Shown here in pieces: positions 7,001 through 8,363 of a stretch of DNA of 8,363 bases. Every line of letters starts with the position of its first letter. The stretch's first letter is position 1. Both the position numbers and the translations under genes were made by a program. Under the pieces are notes generated by a model. It made no database searches. It had not been told where the DNA came from and was given only the letters and a program-made list of their open reading frames with translations. This DNA comes from a bacterium (GTDB lineage Bacteria; SZUA-182), in the NCBI GenBank assembly GCA_003230635.1, contig QIFF01000007.1, positions 1-8,363 on the forward strand, written 5' to 3'.

Positions 7001-7513
7001 ACCACCAAGCGCTGCTTTGAGAATCACTGGATAGCCATGTTCTTGACACCAATCTTGCGCTTCTTCTAAGGTAACAGCATGCTCCGAGCCAGGAATTAAG
7101 GGCAAACCGGCTTTCTTAGCGCATTTTTTTGCAGCTACTTTATCTCCCATTTGAGCAATAAGTTTGTAGTCCGGGCCAATAAAAATTAGTCCTTCTTCTT
7201 CACACCGTCTGGCAAATGCAGCATTTTCCGCTAAAAAACCATAACCTGGATGAATAGCATTTGCCCCGTGCTTTTTAGCAACATTTATTATCCCTTCTAT
7301 ATCAAGGTAAGCTTTTACCGGATTTAACCCCCCACCAACTAAATAGGCCTCATCCACTTTATGCCGATGCAGGGAAAAGCGATCTTGATGAGAATAAATT
7401 CCAAGGGTACTAATCCCCAATTCGGCACAAGCTCTATGTACCCGGATAGCAATTTCGCCTCGGTTGGCTATTAATACTTTCTTTATTTTTCTAATTTTTG
7501 GCTGTTTAGACAT
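4037..7513 (-). CDS. pyc: pyruvate carboxylase, single-chain, biotin-dependent
   Basis: This 1158-residue cytosolic enzyme is full length. It carboxylates pyruvate to oxaloacetate using ATP and bicarbonate, feeding the TCA cycle and gluconeogenesis. The biotin carboxylase domain (about 10-465) has the ATP-grasp loop GGGGRGM (170-176), ERDCSIQRRHQK (234-245) and FIEVNTRIQVEHTVTE (294-309). The carboxyltransferase domain (about 535-830) has TIRDAHQSLLATRMR (545-559), the lysine expected to be carboxylated, K717 in CIKDMAGL, and metal ligands H746 and H748 in HFHTHD. VTPSSKVVGDMA (880-891) leads into the tetramerisation/allosteric region. The C-terminal carrier domain has EAMKLE with biotinyl lysine K1117. 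The start ATG (7511-7513) has a poor ribosome binding site, but the BC domain begins normally from it. It is markedly A+T-richer than the left-hand genes. A promoter lies at 7611-7640; a separate biotin ligase is needed and not seen here. Confidence 0.97.
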   Translation of the reverse strand: MSKQPKIRKIKKVLIANRGEIAIRVHRACAELGISTLGIYSHQDRFSLHRHKVDEAYLVGGGLNPVKAYLDIEGIINVAKKHGANAIHPGYGFLAENAAFARRCEEEGLIFIGPDYKLIAQMGDKVAAKKCAKKAGLPLIPGSEHAVTLEEAQDWCQEHGYPVILKAALGGGGRGMRIVGCQDRLEELYLQAQREAKAAFDCGDIFIEKVIENAKHIEVQIIGDHYGQVLHLYERDCSIQRRHQKVLEMAPCLRITPKDREKICNYAVALVTSIGYQNAGTVEFLVDKDWNPYFIEVNTRIQVEHTVTEMITGVDLVKTQIMIAAGYPLGSEKINLPSQEAVSIRGYAIQCRLTTEDPENNFIPDYGRIKFYQSPAGFGVRLDAGSAFVGAMVTPYYDSLLVKVTSWSVHFNDAVHKMQRAIKEFRVRGVKTNLPFLENVLESKTFLDGECTTSFIDTHPSLFTFRSRRDKSSHLLEYISEITINGNPIVKKVDRERSLREIKVPEPIEEKRTIKGSREIFHELGPEAFSRWIREQEKLLITDVTIRDAHQSLLATRMRSYDMLAVAEAYGHDNPGIFSIEMWGGATFDVSLRFLKECPWERLIHLREKIPHILFQMLLRGSNAVGYTSYPDNVVREFVKQAAEHGIDLFRIFDSLNWDESMAVAIEAVRDAGKLAEVSICYTGDILDDKREKYNLKYYIGLAKRLEKMGANILCIKDMAGLCKPYAAEKLVKALREEISLPVHFHTHDSSGVQAATILKATEAGVDIVDCALSAMSGLTAAPNLNSIVAALKNTPRDTKLSLENLNKCSDYWEVVREYYYPFESGLLASSAEVYEHEIPGGQYSNLWPQAQSMGLADRWGELKKMYAAVNDLLGDVIKVTPSSKVVGDMALYLLTNNIKPEEVLENTVSIDFPDSVIGFFKGYLGQPYGGFPKKLQQIVLKGEKPLTTRPGKSLASANFEEVKAELEQKLRHKVKDYDVLSYLLYPKVFVDYARHRSRYSDVWILPTEIFLYGLEIGKEVSLEFAPGKSIIIILLGISRPREDGTRTLFYEVNGEPRNITVADKSLTTKVKKNPKADPDDPCQIGSLMPGMVVELCVKEGDPVKKDDKLFIIEAMKLEASVCAYADGIVDKIYVGVGTQIETGDLVMKFKPVDSELK

Positions 7514-7556
7514 AATTTTATCAACTTAGCAAGGATACCCTGTGCTCTTGTAAAGG

Positions 7557-7599
7557 GCGGCCGAAAAATGTACCAGTGTGGCGGTCGAAAAGTGTACCA
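7557..7599. repeat. two 19-bp direct repeats resembling an insertion-sequence end
   Basis: GCGGCCGAAAAATGTACCA (7557-7575) and GCGGTCGAAAAGTGTACCA (7581-7599) agree at 17 of 19 positions with a 24-base period. Iterated repeats of this kind, ending in CA, are typical of IS21-family termini (from memory; family not proven). No transposase gene remains nearby, so this would be a relic. The repeats lie in the predicted 5' leader of pyc. Confidence 0.5.
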
Positions 7600-7610
7600 C
7601 TTTGGTGATT

Positions 7611-7640
7611 AATATAGCTCCTTTGATGGGAGCCAGTCAA
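7611..7640 (-). promoter_or_regulatory. predicted promoter of pyc, with an inverted repeat in the spacer
   Basis: On the minus strand TTGACT (7635-7640) and TATATT (7611-7616) each match 5 of 6 consensus bases and are 18 bases apart. The spacer contains GCTCC (7617-7621) and GGAGC (7629-7633), perfect inverted 5-bp arms around seven bases, where a bound repressor would block RNA polymerase. Transcription would start near 7604, giving a leader of about 90 bases that crosses the 19-bp repeats before the pyc start codon. Confidence 0.5.
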
Positions 7641-7858
7641 GGATATTTTTTCTTTTTTTCTTTTTTTGTTTTGTTCCTCCTTCTTTTCTGGGGAGTGTTT
7701 CTTGCGCCTGCGGCGCAGGCTTTCTTTGAAACGGTAAGCAGGGTGATGTGGTGGAGCGTAACCGGCTTCAGATGATCGACCCGGAGGGAGAGATTGTCAA
7801 GTCGGGAGAATCGGTTCTCAATGAAGCACTGGATGTCGGTAAACCCAGCTATTTGTGA
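7626..7858 (+). pseudogene. remnant of a small exported protein, frameshifted
   Basis: From ATG 7626 the frame encodes a very Phe/Leu-rich signal peptide ending in APAAQA, then FFETVSRVM, and stops soon after. In another frame the sequence from about 7730 reads as ordinary protein (NGKQGDVVERNRLQMIDPEG, then about 22 more residues) to TGA 7856-7858. A frameshift near 7735-7750 would join signal peptide and mature part. No good ribosome binding site precedes ATG 7626, and the promoter of pyc on the other strand overlaps it. I do not recognise the mature part. It is more likely a decayed fragment than a working gene; the poly-T tract coding for Phe may itself be the damaged part. Confidence 0.35.
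7706..7727 (+). terminator. terminator-like hairpin inside the remnant gene
   Basis: GCCTGC (7706-7711), loop GGC, GCAGGC (7715-7720) is followed by TTTCTTT. It has the form of a plus-strand intrinsic terminator, but it overlaps the APAAQA codons of the remnant, so it may simply be G+C-rich coding sequence. Confidence 0.25.
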
Positions 7859-7959
7859 TATAAATATCTTCAGTAGCCATGAACAAATTATCCTTTCTAC
7901 TTCCCAGCCGAAAAACTAAACTATACAACACATTAATCAGCATGTCGCATAATTTTTGC

Positions 7960-7981
7960 ACCCCTCTGGACGGGTTTTTTT
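7960..7981 (+). terminator. weak terminator-like hairpin with T-run
   Basis: ACCC (7960-7963) can pair with GGGT (7972-7975), and seven T residues run from 7975 to 7981. The stem is only four pairs. It would end plus-strand transcription between the remnant gene and the converging helix-turn-helix gene. Confidence 0.3.
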
Positions 7982-7991
7982 AAAAATATTT

Positions 7992-8312
7992 TTACCCCGC
8001 AATCATTTTCCGCAACTTCCTCTCAGTCAGCATTTCTTTCTCACCATTTTCTAAAATGTAGTCCTGCTTTTCCTGCGGCAGTTTCAGCAGGTTAAGAATC
8101 TGAGTAAATCTTGCCCGTGAAATGCCCAAATCCTTAGCAAGAATATTCTGGCTAACTCTTTCTTTTTCAAGCAGTTTAGCGTATTCCCTGGCTTTCAAAA
8201 TCGGGTTGACATAAGCATACGAATCCTTAAATTCTCTTTGTCGCATTTCTCTTTTGGTAGGAATCTTGTTTTTAGGGTGCCTTGAAAAATGAGAATTTTC
8301 GTTCAAGATCAA
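7992..8312 (-). CDS. small ParB/KorB-like helix-turn-helix DNA-binding protein
   Basis: As a 106-residue protein from a TTG codon, it has a basic N-terminus (1-30), a helix NPILKAREYAKLLEKERV (36-53), a helix-turn-helix SQNILAKDLGISRARFTQIL (54-73) and a basic tail ERKLRKMIAG. The helix pair resembles the DNA-binding domain of ParB/KorB proteins. From memory, short proteins with an ISRARxTQILNLLKLP motif often lie beside serine recombinase genes; none is visible here, but the neighbour would be beyond the right edge. The start is uncertain. No ribosome binding site precedes TTG 8312, the frame stays open for 17 more codons to the window edge without ATG or GTG, and ATG 8246 would also keep the helix-turn-helix. 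The gene may be cut by the window edge. Confidence 0.65.
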   Translation of the reverse strand: MILNENSHFSRHPKNKIPTKREMRQREFKDSYAYVNPILKAREYAKLLEKERVSQNILAKDLGISRARFTQILNLLKLPQEKQDYILENGEKEMLTERKLRKMIAG

Positions 8313-8344
8313 GGCATGCGAAAAATTTAACCGCAGGCATATGT

Positions 8345-8363
8345 TTGATATTCCGAGGATTAA
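8345..8363. repeat. right copy of the 19-bp direct repeat flanking the pyc region
   Basis: Identical to 3965-3983 and in the same orientation, 4,380 bases away. It touches the window edge, so the match may continue beyond it. It lies upstream of the helix-turn-helix gene and in its open frame. Confidence 0.7.

Noticed and set aside
6709..7008. 99-codon minus-strand frame inside pyc
   Set aside because: It overlaps the biotin carboxylase domain in another frame and encodes no recognisable motif.
7981..7994. 14-bp A/T palindrome TAAAAATATTTTTA
   Set aside because: It consists of A and T runs only, so it is low-complexity rather than a specific site.

Overview
The window looks like a piece of an anaerobic bacterial chromosome, possibly a Bacillota (Peptococcaceae/Desulfotomaculum-like) lineage or a deltaproteobacterial-type anaerobe. 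This is a weak inference from the gene families only, and no rRNA or other taxonomic marker is present. Base composition is strongly mixed. Sixty-base samples counted by hand give 38/60 G+C at 121-180, inside the carbamoyltransferase gene, against 18/60 at 5401-5460, inside the pyruvate carboxylase gene. The window therefore seems to join segments of different history.

Left part (1-3548, all + strand): the last 29 codons of an unidentified gene abut a complete NodU/CmcH-type O-carbamoyltransferase (92-1768). Next comes a Phd/YefM antitoxin and PIN-domain toxin pair (1905-2608) with its own clear sigma70-type promoter and a candidate autoregulatory operator. Ten bases after the toxin starts an exported protein (2619-3548). 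It has an N-terminal domain resembling LPP20/FlgT-N, a charged linker, and a C-terminal region of four proline-centred repeats. It is probably transcribed with the toxin-antitoxin pair.

First long gap (3549-4036, 488 bases): it holds a likely terminator (3541-3590), a 64-bp element bounded by perfect 10-bp inverted repeats (3596-3659), and a small reading frame with a good ribosome binding site broken by one in-frame TAG (3714-3920). It also holds one copy of a 19-bp sequence (3965-3983) that recurs at the right edge of the window (8345-8363).

Right part (- strand): a full-length single-chain pyruvate carboxylase (4037-7513) converges on the left-hand genes. Its upstream gap (7514-7991, 478 bases) contains two 19-bp direct repeats that look like an insertion-sequence end (7557-7599). 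Just outside them is a good minus-strand promoter (7611-7640) that would drive pyc through the repeats. The gap also has the remains of a small exported protein (7626-7858) and two weak terminator-like hairpins. A small ParB/KorB-like helix-turn-helix protein (7992-8312) closes the window, and its frame stays open to the right edge.

How the genes work together: apart from the TA-exported protein operon, no shared pathway is evident. Pyruvate carboxylase is a central anaplerotic enzyme, while the carbamoyltransferase and the exported protein suggest cell-surface or small-molecule modification. The 3549-8363 segment carries repeats, broken genes and a recombinase-type DNA-binding protein, and looks like a remodelled, formerly mobile-element-rich stretch around pyc. 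I found no tRNA, rRNA, CRISPR array or intact transposase.
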